Shown in pieces: positions 32,456 to 45,202 of a stretch of 64,000 nt of DNA. Source of the DNA: Pyropia yezoensis (taxonomy: Eukaryota > Rhodophyta > Bangiophyceae > Bangiales > Bangiaceae); NCBI GenBank assembly GCA_009829735.1, contig CM020619.1, forward strand, positions 31,393,751 through 31,457,750. The letters are read 5' to 3'. A program made the translations under genes and the position numbers. The notes beneath the pieces were generated by a model. That model made no database searches, was not told where the DNA came from, and worked only from the letters and a program-made list of their open reading frames with translations. Numbering within the stretch: the first letter of the stretch is position 1; each line of letters starts with the position of its first letter.

Positions 32456-35400
32456 TTATTGCTCCGCATCCGTTGCGGGTGAGCTCGGCTCGTCCTGAGG
32501 GTCTTGATCGGCCCCGTCCTCCTGGTCCTCCTCCGAGTCGGACTCCAGGATCATGCCGGTTCTGGCCACCGGAGTGCCCTCAATCCCGATCCGTCGCGTG
32601 TAGGCGCAGACGTCCGCGATGGGTAACCGGTTTGAGGGTTCCCAGGTATCATCTGCCTGGTTAAAACCGAACCAGCGTACTCGCAGGTACAAGCGCCCGT
32701 CTCTCCAGGCGTGGTCGACAAACTTGACGTCGACATATTCCCGGCCTTCTTCTTGGGATAGCCAGGGAATTGCGGCCCGCTTGCGCCGGGTCAAGTCCCG
32801 TTTGCTTGGCGGTGGAGCTCGGGTGACATGGTCGCTGCTCACCCGGTACTGGGAGCCATCCACGTCTAGAAGGAAGGTCCAGCCATCCGTATTCAGGATT
32901 TCATAAGGTCCATCCGTCTTGGAGTTCAGCTTCCCCCGGGTCTTCCTATGATTGTCCACAAAAACCCAGTCGCCACCACCTAGTTCCTTGTTCTTTTCCT
33001 GGACACCCTTGTCATAGTCCCGCTTGTATCGTTCCTGGGTCTTTGAGATTGACTCCTTCACTCTTGGGAGCAGGAGCTTCAGTTGTTCCAGGAGCTCATC
33101 CTTTGCCTTGGGACCTGACTTCAGTGCAGGCTGGAGACCGTCTGGTATTCTTTCCAGGGAGAAGTTGGTCAGCCGCCTTGGGGTGACAAAGTCGAGTGGA
33201 GCGACCTTCGTTGTCCGATGAACTCGGGAGTTGTAGGCTAGAGTGAGGACAGCCAGGAGCTCATCCCAGTCTTCTTGGTGCTCCTTCACGTAGTGCCGTA
33301 GCATGTCCACAAGGGTCCGGTTGAAGCGTTCCACCTGGCCGTTCGTTTGTGGGTGATACGTCGTGGTGAACAAGTTCTTGATGCCCATCAGGTCACAGAC
33401 TCCTTGGAAGAACAGGGATGCAAACTGGGGGCCATTGTCTGTTAAGACGGAGTCTGGGGGGCCGTAGGCAGCTATCCAGTACTCGCAGAAGGCTGACGTG
33501 ACATCCAGGGCCGTAATGGTCCTCAGCGGGTTCGCTCCAGTGAGCTTGGAGAACCGGTCACAAATGATGAGCAGGTATATGTTGCCACTGGATGTTTCAG
33601 GTAGGGGCCCCAGGCTGTCCATGCTTAAGCTTGCAAAGGGCTCCGCCGCCGGGAATAGGCGTAGCTTAGAAGTCTTCTTCCTCTGGGACACCCGGTTTCT
33701 TGCACAGGAGACACAAGCCTCAAGGTGCTTATGGACGTCACTGGCCATGGTTTCCCAGTAGTAGTGTCGTCGCATTGAAGCATACATCCGATTGATGCCA
33801 GGATGTCCGGCCTGGGGAGACGAGTGCTCCAGGCGTAGGATGTCAGCTCGCAGACTTCGGGGCACGTAGACTTGAGTTGCCCCATCGAAGGGTGACACCC
33901 GTATCAGAAGTCCATCTGTAGACTCGGAGAAGCGACTGTTCCGGTTCAAGTCCATTTGGTGGCGAAGCTCCAAGCATTGAGGATCCGTCAGTTGTGCCTC
34001 CAGCATCCGGTGAATGGTCACCGGTTGATGAGCTTCAGGTGTCTAATACAGGGGAGCATGCCAGCCACGTCCAACATTCGGGAGGATGAAGCAAGGTATT
34101 TCCTCCGGAATAGGACCGGTGTCGGCTGCAGGAGTCTCCAGCCGGGACATGGTGTCGGCGCAGTGGTGCTCCCTCCCTGCTCTGGTGCACACCTTGTACT
34201 TGAACTCCGAAAGGCGTAAGCGCCACCGGGCGACCCTTCGTTGGCTGCTGTCCATGCATAGCAGCCACCTTAGGCTGGCGTGATCCGTAGGGATGAGGAA
34301 CTCTTGTCCTTCAAGATATAGGCGTAACAGGAAGCATGCCCAGACGACCGCCAAGCATTCGCGCTCCGTCGTGGAATGACTCTTCTCGGCTGGAGTCAGG
34401 ACGCGACTGTAGTAGCCTATCGGGAGGAAGAGCCCATCAGGCTGCTGCTGGAGTAGTGAGCACCCCACCTGGGCGCCACAGGCATCAGTCTCCAGGACAA
34501 ACTGGCCCTCCCGCTTGGGTAACGCCAGTACTGGAGTTGTGGTCAGGCGCTTCTTGAGCTCTTCGAAGGCAGCGGTCTGCTTCTCGTCGAACACCGGGAG
34601 TTGTGCGGGAAGCTTCTTGCTGGTATGCTTGGTCAATGACCGGGCAATCAGAGCATAGTCCCGTACGAACCGGCGGTAGACGTTGCACATACCCAGGAAG
34701 CTCTTGAGTTCCGTCTGGGTTTTAGGTTGCCGTGCATGCCGGAGGGCCTTGATGTTCTTCTCATTGACTCGGAGCTCCCCCGGACTCAGCACGTGCCCCA
34801 GGTACTCCACCTCAGTCTCAAACAGGTGGCACTTCTCGGCCTTGAGAGTAACTCCTGCCTTGGACAGGAGGGCCAGGACCTCCCGAAGGTGTTCCAGGTG
34901 TTCCGCTGGGGTCTTGGAGAAAACGATAATGTCGTCAAGGTAGACCAAACATGTTCTCCACCTTAGCCCCGACAGGATGATGTCGATGGCTCTTTGGAAG
35001 GTGGCCGGAGCATTGGTGAGACCAAAAGGAAGACGCTTGCACCGGAATAGTCCCAGGTGGCACGTGAAGGTGGTCTTGTCCTTGTCCTCGTCAGCCAGAG
35101 GGATCTGCCAGTAACCGGCATTACAATCCAGCGTTGAGAAGAGGGTGCCATCACCAAGAAAGTCGATGCAATCGTCCAAGTCGATGCAATCGGTCATCCG
35201 GGGTATCTGGTTTACATCCTTGACTGTCATCTCGTTCAGGCACCTGTAGTCAACGCAGAAACGGAAGTGACCTCCAGGTTTCGGGACGACTACCACCGGG
35301 AAGGCCCACTCGCCATCAGACGGCTCGATAACATCCATCTTGAGCATCTTGTTAACCTGCTTCTCAATCTCATCCCGGCGATGAGGTCCAGCCCGGTATG

Positions 35401-36565
35401 GTTGCAGGTGTACTGGCTTAGCTTCCGGCTTGAGTTGAATCCGGTGTAGAGTGGCGTCCATCTTGCCCAGCTCTCCCGACCACAGGTGCCGATATTCCTG
35501 GAGAAGCTTCTCCAGTGCCTCCTTCAAGTCGGGAGGGACATTTTCTTGTTTGACTTTTGGCATCCCGGGTTGTGCTTGTTCGGGCTTCGGAGTAGCGCAG
35601 CCAGCCTGCTCTTGTTTCGGAGGTACGTCTAAGGCCGTCAAGTTGGATGCCAGCTCTTGTTGCAGGTTCAAGAGGTCTTCCTTGCTCATAGCACGAGCGG
35701 ACCCCCGGTAAGGCTCTGCTGTACCAACTCGGGTGCCCTTGGCGAGGGTTATTGGCTTCCGGCTCACGTTGACGATCAGCACCGAGAACGGGGTGTGCCT
35801 TTCTACCTTCTTGTGATGTCCGTGGGCCAAGTATAACCGGTGTTTCGCCAGAAATTCCTTACGTCCGTAGATCAGGCATTGACCTGCAATCCGGGTCGTT
35901 ACTTGAACCTTGGTCCCCGAGCGAGGGGGTAGGAGCACCGGTTTGAAGAGAGTCAAGGTAGAGGGTGGGATGCGTTCCCTCTTGCCCTTGGCTACACGAA
36001 CCTTGGCGTCCAGATGCTCCAATACCGGTGACACAAACCCATGGTTGAACTGGACCTTCCCTTCTCCGGTTAGGATGCTCTTGACATGCTGCTTCTGGAA
36101 GTCCCAGCCTAGGATAAGGGGGACTGATAGGGTCTTGACTACTAGAAAGGGAAAAAGCATTGGTTCATTGTTGACATAGATGGCGACGGGAAGGCGGCCC
36201 AGCGGTCGTAGGGTTTGACCTGATGCGTCGACAATGTGTGTTTTGGTAGGCGCTCTCCAGGCATGTCGACGCCAGCCCGGAGGTAACAGGTTCTGAGTGA
36301 TGACGCTTGGTCCGGCTCCCGTGTCAACCACCGGCGTAACAGCTTGGGGAAGGCTATCCCCCACACGCATACGAGCATTAATCTTGAGGTTTTCCTTACG
36401 CAGGACGAGCAAGGTCCCCTTGAACAAACAGGGTGTCCAGGCGGCTACCGGTTGAGCAGGTAACCGCCGTCCTTTCTCCCGGCACGCAAGGGGAGAACGG
36501 GTAGAAGTACCCTGCCGTTGGAGGTTCGGGAAGACACTTGGGGAGAGCGCCTGCCCTACTCGTTT
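32456..36565 (-). pseudogene. pol: Pol of family B (B3), single nonsense codon
   Basis: The -1 frame relative to gag, open from the GGGAAAC site to the stop at 32456 except for TAG at 34043-34045 between RNase H and integrase. The same TAG is in B1. Protease VDTGAG, RT with YLDD, RNase H (ETDACG, DHASLRW), HHCC, D-D-E integrase (SMDSLGP, TDNGPQF, QVERFNR) and chromodomain-like tail (LRVRWFGFNQADDTWE) are all visible. Apart from the TAG it is the most complete B pol in the window. Confidence 0.88.
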
Positions 36566-37666
36566 CCCGGGTCTGAGAAGTCCTTAGAGGTTTCGGTCTC
36601 CAGGTCAAAGTCCGTAGGAGCTTCCCTTGCCAGAGCCTCCGTGATGCTCTGTAAGGTTGCCACTCGGATTGCGTGTACCTGTGCCTTGTCCATCTCGGAG
36701 GGTGCTCGCCGGTCAGCCCAGTTGACCGCCTTTGCAAACACCAGTCCTTGACGCTTGAGCTTCTCCTGGAGATCCTTGGGAATGGTCGGGCACTGGTAGG
36801 ACAGCTGGTCCTCCTTCTGGCACAGCCAGCAAGACCGGTACCGCTGGTTCTTGACCTGCTTGGGGGCGACTAGGGAAGGCCGCTCCTTAGAAACGACGCC
36901 GCCCCACTTGTCCCCTGACCCCACGGGTGAGGCCTCGCCAACTGCGAGTACCGGTACAGGGCTATCACCTCCCTTATACTTGTCGGGTCCGGGACGAACT
37001 CGCGACAACGGCTTGGAAGTTGATACCATGGGAGCTTGGAGGGCCTTGGCTGGCCGGTACTTGCCATGGGTGTAGGCCGTCAACTGCTGGAAGGTCTGTT
37101 CTTGATGTTCCTGGTTGTAGTTCTCCGCATCCACTTGAAGATATTCAGGAAGCCCTTCCGAGAAGGTCATCTTGAGCCTGTCCTCAGGGTAAACGTTGCC
37201 ACAAGCCTCGCTCATCTCCCGGACACGGCGGGCGAAGGCCTCTGGAGTCTCTTGTCGTTCCATGGTTGCCCGGTTCAACCTGCCCACTGCCTTGCGCAGG
37301 GAGTCCGCGTCAGCGTAGTTGGACAGGAGCCAGTTGACCGCCTCCGGATAACTCGCAACGGTACGCCCGACAATGTGTCCGGCAGAGTCTGGTAGAACCA
37401 GTGCAAACCGCTGTTCCGCTTCTCCGGTCATGAAGTTAACCAGGAGGTAGAGAGCCTTGCCCTCGGACACATCGTTGTCATTGCATGCCTTGACAAACCG
37501 GCGCAGGAAGGCAGAGACAAGCGCCGGTCTCTTCCCGGAAAACTTAGGATGTCCCCCAAAGCTCGGCTGCATTCGCCGGTTCAGGGATGCCATCTTCTTG
37601 GCCATCTTCCGGGTGAACCTTGGTCTTGGTTCTCCAGCCGGTAGTTACCCCAATACGTGACCTTGT
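36556..37666 (-). pseudogene. gag: Gag of family B, C-terminal part (B3)
   Basis: Open from ATG 37605 to the Gly-Asn-Glu stop at 36556, with the family's Arg codon where B1 has TGA. A 1-bp deletion lies upstream, near 37625, between this frame and the A3 insertion point. The zinc knuckle here keeps both leading Cys (CWLCQKEDQLSYQC) but has Gln for His. The N-terminal part lies across A3 at 52984-53637. Confidence 0.85.
36562..36568 (-). promoter_or_regulatory. -1 frameshift heptamer GGGAAAC (B3)
   Basis: Same heptamer on the minus strand, in the gag frame, with pol in -1. Confidence 0.7.
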
Positions 37667-38029
37667 TGTAGCAACATGGTTGGCCGTACTGTGACCCTAA
37701 TGTTAGGGGGGCTACTTCTAATCCTTGGCTTTTAACTTGAGAGTCCGTACTGGTCACGGTATCTATAAGTTACGTATGACCAGAGGGACTTGCATCTTGG
37801 GGTGGAGGGTAGTTAGTAGTGTCTCCGAGGGTTTATAACGAGGGGGCCGGCGGTGAATCCACCGCCGGCCAAGGTAGAACAACAAACCCCTCCCATTTGG
37901 GCTCCCATCTTGGTCCCGTGGCTTGCGCTCCAAGGACAGCAACCTTGGCCTCCCGGTGACGTTAGTGCCGATCCCCCTTGGTGAGTGTTCCCTGAGAGTG
38001 GACGTGCGACGGATTCCAATTGTGCTACA
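37667..38029 (+). repeat. LTR-A, 5' LTR of A3
   Basis: 363 bp, TGTAGC...GCTACA. It contains a TTTATAA box at 37832-37838 and a perfect 11-bp-stem inverted repeat just after it (GGCCGGCGGTG...CACCGCCGGCC, about 37846-37871). Confidence 0.9.
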
Positions 38030-38030
38030 T

Positions 38031-38047
38031 TGGTGGAGCAGCAGGGG
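38031..38047 (+). other. Primer-binding site of A3
   Basis: TGGTGGAGCAGCAGGGG, one base after the 5' LTR. Confidence 0.75.
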
Positions 38048-38254
38048 ACGGGTTTCCATCACCCTTGTGGTGACGACGTCTTCGGCCCTGGCACACGGAT
38101 AGGGATCCGGTCCTTTTCTTGTACTCGTCGTGTTGCGACCTGATCGATTGTGTTGAGTTTTTACCTCTGACTGTGATCTACTGTTACTCTCCCCAACCTA
38201 CCCCCTCGCTCTCTTATTCGTGGTGATTGTTACGTCGGTTGACTGATTGTGACT

Positions 38255-40438
38255 ATGTCTACCCAAGAGACGGGGAACGTTCAAGAATACGGATCGGCGT
38301 CGACGCCGACTCCGGAGGTGACTACGGGAACCGGGATCGGGAACCCGATCAACAACATTGAGAAGCCAATGCTTTCCGGTGCCGGATCGACGTTTGGCAC
38401 GGCTCGGACGGCAGGAGGCGGGGGCCCACCTCAACTGTCGTCGACCGACCTCACTCCGCCTCCTCCTTCACCAGGGGATTCCCTGATGGCATCATTGGCC
38501 CGCATCAAGGCCCGGTTTTCCGGACTCGACGCTCGCCAGGAGCGGACGGAGGACGCGATGGTGGTGCTGATGTCAGCACGCCATACGACGTTACCCCGTC
38601 GTATCCCTCCCACCCCGGTACGATTCGAACCGGCCGGACTACTTTCGAAGTCCACCAGGGTCAACCCCGGTGTTGCTACTCCTGGACACCCCCCGGACAC
38701 GGCGGGGTATGGATCCGCCTCGTCGGCTGAGTTGTAACGTAGCCATACGGAGCGCTACGCTCGGAGCACCCAGAGCGGGCTCCGCAGACATGGTCCGGCG
38801 GACACTTACGCCGGAACAGAGTCGGCGATGGGGGGAGACGGTACCGTCTTCCATTACCCCCTCGACGACGGAAGCCAGGCAACTCGGGTACCCGAGGCGC
38901 CGACGCCTGAAGTTCCAGCGTCACTGATGCAAGCGATGACAGCGCAGGTTACTGCGAGCTTACTGAAGCGGATGGAGTCCAATGAGTTCACCCATCAACT
39001 GGCGAAGCGACTGGATATCCAGGACGCGGACACGGAGATTGTCAACGAAGTCTTCCGGTCGGTACTGACTCCCGAACGTTATCATTTGGAAGACCGATCC
39101 ACTGCCGTATCGGAATCGATGCGTACGACCTCGCACCGAGCGATTTGCTCTATGCAGACCCTTATGAAGGGAGTCCCTATGTTCGGGGGCCCCAACGGAC
39201 GCCCGTTGGCAGTCATCGGTTTCTTGACTAGCTTCAAGGCAGCCGCGGACAAGGCCCTCGTTAACGAGGGGCTGGCCCTGGAGATCCTCCCGTTCTTCGT
39301 TGATGAACGGGTGCGAGGCATCCTTCGCCAGGCATCCCCGATGCCGGGAATGAGGGATGCGGCCACCCCCATGGATTACCGTGGGATTCTCAAGGAGCTG
39401 CTGAGCAGTTACCTCAGTGAGGACAAGTGCGAGGACCACTACCGGGCCCTGCGCACTGCCACCGCCCAGAGCTGGGAGGATGAGGAGATGTTCGGACGAC
39501 GGATTCAAGAGCTCGACTACGAGCTGGGGAAGCTCCTCGGAGAAGGGGAGCTACGGGCCATCCTGTTCGCAGGAGTACCCAACTACGTGCGGATATCCGC
39601 ACGGGGAGCCAATACGGCTCGGACCAACTTCAGTCGACTGATGCACATGTGCAAGTCCCTAGGGGACGCCTACCGGGTTCTACACCCGGAATGTGCCTTG
39701 GCCCCGAAGCCCAAGGGTGAGGGAGGCAAGCCCAGTCTTACCCCGGTACCGAGGCAAGAGAAGGTGGAACGTAAGGCCGCACCAGTACTGGTGGCGACCG
39801 AACATCCCCCTACCGGTGAGGATGAACCTCTAGTCGACCAACAGGGCCACCTGTTGCTACCGGCGACGCCGGTGATTGATGAGCACGGTACGGTAGCGTA
39901 CATCGCCCCGGCTGGAACCCAGTTCCAGGTCAACGAAGGAGCGGGACGGCGCGTCCCGTATGTGCGGACTACGGGGTATGCCCCGGTTACGGGTAACCCC
40001 CATCAGCCCCTGCCTACATGGGCAGTACTAACGGAGGCACCTCCGCACATCGCTGGTAAAGCCAACCGGTTGGGGGAGTCCATGTTCCGGCTGGCACCGG
40101 GACCCAAGGCCTACCAAGGAGCAGGCACTCGGGCGCCCGAGGCAGGCAACCGGAGCTACGGGGCTACCCCTATGCGAACCCAAGGGGTGGCCGGCACGTC
40201 CGGATGTATGTTGTGTGGGGATCCCCAACACTGGGTGTCTTCCTGCCCACTCATCCCCGAGGAGTCTCGGCGGGCAGCGGCGCAACGCAAGGCATCCACC
40301 GGGGGGTACCCCGCCAGAGCACCCGGACCCGCACCGGGTAGGCAGCCAGCTCCAGGTGGAGTACTGGCCGTCGAGGAGGCACCTCCTCATCAGGATGTCC
40401 CGGCAGACAGCACCCGGACGAGCACGGGAAACGAGTAA
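38255..40438 (+). pseudogene. gag: Gag of family A (A3), one nonsense codon
   Basis: ATG 38255 to TAA 40438, 728 codons, broken only by TAA at 38735-38737 (Glu in A1, TAA also in A2). The N-terminus is Thr/Pro/Gly-rich; the capsid-like region is at about 38960-39660. A Pro-rich spacer and one canonical CCHC knuckle follow (CMLCGDPQHWVSSC, about 40206-40248). The end is Thr-Gly-Asn-Glu over GGGAAAC (40426-40432). It shares the capsid-knuckle-GNE plan with B and D, but its sequence is clearly a different family. Confidence 0.88.
40426..40432 (+). promoter_or_regulatory. -1 frameshift heptamer GGGAAAC (A3)
   Basis: G GGA AAC in the gag frame, before GAG TAA. The protease frame (40522 onward) is -1. 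Confidence 0.7.
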
Positions 40439-43400
40439 GAGGAAGGACGACACGGGGTCGCTGGGGTAACCCTAGCAAGCCACCTCGGACTGCCGCGGGG
40501 AAGGCCCCACGGAGAGCGCGGTTGAGCCGACGCCGCATCAACCCCCGGGTACACCTTCCGGCCCCGACGACACGGCGTCAGGGGGTTGATGACCAACCAC
40601 CAAGGTTGGGAGGAGAGGACGGGAAGCCCCGTCACATGGAACCAGACAAGGGCCCTGTTCAGGATGCCCGAGATACACCGGATATCGGCGTAGGCCACGT
40701 GCTGTTCACCTTGGAGAACTTCAAAGTATCAGCCACACTGGGGGTTGACACCCAGTCGACCCGGTCGTATTACCCCGTACTGGATACAGGGGCTGGACCT
40801 AACCTGATCCGGAAGGATACCCTCCCGGACAAGTGGCTCCCGCGAGTTCGAGTTGCTCGGGGACCCACGATCAAGGATGCGAATGGTCGTCTCATTCGTA
40901 CGACCGCAGCGATGTCGCTGCGGGTAACGTCGAGCCGAAGACACTTCGGTTGGCCAAGCGAACTCGCTTTGAGCCGTTGTCAGAGACAGTCCTCCCGGTT
41001 AAATGCGACCTCGCAGGCATCTGCAGAGTCCGGTCCAACCTGCGGACGTACAAGCGCCATGAGTTGACCATGGCCAACGGTCTCATAGACCTCCCAGCAG
41101 GAGGGTCGTCCCTCCTAGTGATGGCGAACTATCGCCGTAAGGCAGTCACCCTCCCGAAGGGAACTATCCTCGGGATTGCCGAGCTCTACGAAGGAGATAT
41201 CCTTACCCCTGACAAGGAAGGTCAAGTGGAACCACTTGAGGTGCTGGCGGTCGCCGAGACCACCGAGCGACAGCAACCCGATGACGGGAAGCCTAACCCA
41301 TCGGCGGCTTCGGCGGACATGCCGCCAAAGGACCAAGCAGCACTGAAGGCCCTGGCCGAGGCTGACCTCGACCACCTTCCCCCTTCGGTAGCCGAAGGGG
41401 TACGACGGATGCTAAGAAAACATGACGTCATGTGGACAGGCGGGGCCTTGGGTACCATTGGGGCAACCCAACATCGTATAGACCTGGTACCAGGCGCACG
41501 ACCCGCCCGGTCACAACCGCACCGAGCGGGACCTATGCAACGAGAGATCGTTGATGGAGAAGTGAAGAGGATGAGCGACGCGAAGGTGTTACGACCTTCG
41601 ATGTCGGAGTGGGGTGCCCCAGTCGTTATCGTACCGAAGAAGGATCAAAACCCTCGGTTTTGCATCGATTATCGACGCCTCAACTTGGTTACCAAGAAAG
41701 ACTCATACCCTTTACCAAGGATGGATGAATGCATCGACTCCCTGGGGGAAGCTACGGTGTTTCCCACCATCGACTGCAATGCCGGATACTGGCAGATCCC
41801 GGTGGCGGACGAGGATATCCCCAAGACGGCGTTCGTCTGTCACAGTGGAGTGTACGAGTTCCTAAGGATGCCCTTCGGATTGTCCAACGCCCCCGCTACA
41901 TTCCAGCGGGCTATCGACATTATACTGTCGGGGGTGAAGTGGCGTAACTGCCTAGTGTACCTCGATGACGTCATCGTCTTCTCGCGTAACGTGGATGACC
42001 ATGTGCAACATGTTGACGAGGTACTCACCCTGTTGAGGGACCCCGGGGTAACCCTGCGTCTGAAGAAGTTCGCCTTCTTCCAACAGACGGTCGAGTATCT
42101 GGGCCACCAGATAACCCCTGGTAAACTAGGGGTACTCGAAGCCAATACCCGGGCACTCCGGGATGCCCGGTTCCCTAACACCCAGACGCAGCTCAAGAGC
42201 TTCCTGGGAATGTGCAACGTATACCGACGGTTCGTCAAGGACTTCGCTCGGATAGCTAAACCATTAACGGTTCTTACGAGCAGTACCTTGCCCAAGGTAC
42301 TCCAACCCCCTTCGCCTAGCGAAGAGGAGGCATTCGAGTCGCTGAAGCGAGCCCTACTATCCCCACCCGTCCTTGCGTTACCGCACAGACGGGGTACCTT
42401 CGTCATCGATGTCGATGCGTGCGACACCCAAGTGGGATGCACCCTGTTGCAGGGAGAGACGTTGATCGGTACCGATAACGTTATCCCGGACCTACTTCCA
42501 GTAGGGTACTTCAGCCGGACACTCAACCCGGCTGAGCGGAACTATAGTGCCACCGAGCGTGAATGCCTCGGAGTTATATGGGCAGTGCAACTGCTCCGTC
42601 CATACCTGGAGGGCTCCAGGTTTATCGTGAGGTCCGACCACGAACCCCTACGATGGCTCCTCAATCTTGGTGACAAGGATTCCGATAGCCATGGGAGGCT
42701 AGCCCGATGGAGGCTGAAGATGGCCGAGCACGACTACCGTACCGTGTATAAGGCTGGGTCAACCCACCACCTCGGAGACGCGTTGTCTCGACTCGACACC
42801 CCGAGCGGGGATACCCGCCCGGTGGACGAAGACATCTCGGTGGTACCGGTCTGCATGGTGGGTAACGCCACCCAAGGTATGGTTGACCATACCATGGCGC
42901 ACCGAGCATGCCCATTGACTCTCGCGGACTTCCGCGAGGCACAAGCCAATGACGACGACTGTAGACGCCATCGCGCTAACCTCCTGGCCGGTACGGCCCG
43001 CATCTTCTCCGAGAATGAAGACGGACTCATATACCGGCGGGCACCCGCCGATGGACGACATCAAGTCGTGGTTCCCGTGTCCTTACGGCAAGCCGTCATG
43101 GAACGAGAACACGAGAACCCTACAGCCGGACACCCGGGGGGTTCTCGTATGTTCGCAGCAATGCGAAGGTTCTTCTACTGGCCAGCAATGGCCGTCGACG
43201 TGGTCGACCACGTAAGGGGATGCCACCCCTGTGCACGTAACCGCATGAGTCTACATAGGCAGGCGTCTGCCATGAAGCTGTTCCCACCTGATGGGCCCAA
43301 CGAGCAGGTCGCTATCGACATACTCGGGCCACTTCCGGTAACGGAAGAAGGGAACAGGTACATCCTAGGCATGTCAGAACGATTCACTAAGCTGTCACGA

Positions 43401-44433
43401 GCGGCAGCCATCCCGAATGATACGGCATATACCATCATGAACGCAGTGGTTGACCACTGAATCAGTGCATACGGAGTCATGAAGCAACTCCTCTCCGACA
43501 ACGGAGCAAACCTGACGTCTGCATTCTGCACTAAGGTCATGGGCATGTTCGGCATCGAACCACGTCGGGCATCCGACTACCACCCGCAAACCAACGGGCA
43601 AGTGGAGCGGTTTAACCGCACCATCGTTAAGATGCTACAGTGCTACGTGGCCGAGCACACGAACACTTGGGACAGGCTTCTGTCCGTACTCACCCTGGCA
43701 TACAATGCCAGGCCACATCGGAGCACAAACATCGCCCCACTGGAGTGGGTCATGCCACTAGGCGTCGGTAACCTGACGCTGCCACCCGGCAGGTGCACTC
43801 GGTATGATACACCGAAGGGCCGACCGGCCGAACGCATCCACCTAGCTTGGTTGGCCAAGCTATCGTGGATGATTCCTAAGCTCAAGGGTGCCCTTGACAG
43901 AACACAACTTCGATACAAGAAGAACTTCGACGCCCGACTACGGGTGCGCAACGCTACCCTGATGACCGGTGACTGGGTCTACAACAGACACCAGAAGTTC
44001 CGGGGGGAACAAGCTCATGCAACCGGTCAAGGGGACCGTACAGATTCTCCACAGAGATGACTACTCTGTTATCTTACACTCCGATACGGAGATCCAACGC
44101 ATCAGTGTGAATGATGTCACACCAGCGCCGAAGCCAGAACATCCTCAGCCGGTACGGCTGGGTTGCTACATGAAAGCGCTTACCACCCACCGGTCGGATG
44201 ACCCGGTGGGACCGGATGGAATCCCATACCAGGTGGAGAGCATCGTCGGACATACCGACCCAGATCTACCAGAAACCCTGGTACGTCAAGGTAATGTGGG
44301 TCGGTTACGACTCACCCACCTGGGAACAGGCGGCGAATATACCCCGCCAACTACTCATGCCGTACATGAGGCGACGCCGCCTCCTGTAACAACCCAACCG
44401 ACACCGACTTCGGATGTAGGGGGTGGGGCTTAG
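40429..44433 (+). pseudogene. pol: Pol of family A (A3), several lesions
   Basis: Protease motif LDTGAG near 40781. The protease is then cut by a deletion of about 220 bp at 40928, judged against A1, which also shifts the frame. RT is intact (IDCNAGYWQIP; YLDD near 41960). RNase H (DVDACDTQVG) and integrase HHCC (near 43105-43240) follow. The integrase core (AIDILGP, SDNGAN, QVERFNR) is broken by TGA at 43458-43460. Two frameshifts follow, one in a G-run near 43999 and one near 44280; the second splits a chromodomain-like tail (VKVMWVGYDSPTWEQ). A3 cannot encode its own full Pol. Confidence 0.88.
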
Positions 44434-44531
44434 TCCTACTAAGTAGGGTGTGACATTGTTACGGCAGACTTAGGTTTCTAAGTCAAATCAGACTTAGGTT
44501 TCTAAGTCCAGCCAAGCTTAGGTAACTAAGT
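44432..44531. repeat. Cluster of short stem-loops after family A pol
   Basis: GACTTAGGTTTCTAAGTC occurs at 44467-44484 and 44491-44508 (7-bp stem, 4-base loop). A related CTTAGGTAACTAAG follows at 44517-44530, and a small palindrome around 44434-44446 precedes them. Confidence 0.75.
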
Positions 44532-44702
44532 AAAACCTGAACCTTAATAAGTTAACTTAAAGGTAGAGGCTAACTCCGATAATATCGAAGTAACTAGGGG
44601 GCTTACAAGGCAGGATGACCTCCCAAGCCAAGACACAAAGTGAGGGAGGATGACCTCCCCAAGCATGAACCAACTGGAAGAAGCTGGACGGGAGGCAAGG
44701 CA

Positions 44703-45202
44703 NNNNNNNNNNNNNNNNNNNNNNNNNNNNNNNNNNNNNNNNNNNNNNNNNNNNNNNNNNNNNNNNNNNNNNNNNNNNNNNNNNNNNNNNNNNNNNNNNN
44801 NNNNNNNNNNNNNNNNNNNNNNNNNNNNNNNNNNNNNNNNNNNNNNNNNNNNNNNNNNNNNNNNNNNNNNNNNNNNNNNNNNNNNNNNNNNNNNNNNNNN
44901 NNNNNNNNNNNNNNNNNNNNNNNNNNNNNNNNNNNNNNNNNNNNNNNNNNNNNNNNNNNNNNNNNNNNNNNNNNNNNNNNNNNNNNNNNNNNNNNNNNNN
45001 NNNNNNNNNNNNNNNNNNNNNNNNNNNNNNNNNNNNNNNNNNNNNNNNNNNNNNNNNNNNNNNNNNNNNNNNNNNNNNNNNNNNNNNNNNNNNNNNNNNN
45101 NNNNNNNNNNNNNNNNNNNNNNNNNNNNNNNNNNNNNNNNNNNNNNNNNNNNNNNNNNNNNNNNNNNNNNNNNNNNNNNNNNNNNNNNNNNNNNNNNNNN
45201 NN
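44703..45202. other. Assembly gap (500 N)
   Basis: Exactly 500 N, so the length is probably a placeholder. It hides the left end of B4 and its junction with A3. Confidence 0.98.

Noticed and set aside
44467..44530. CRISPR array or bacterial terminator
   Set aside because: Only three short hairpins without regular spacers, in a eukaryotic retroelement.
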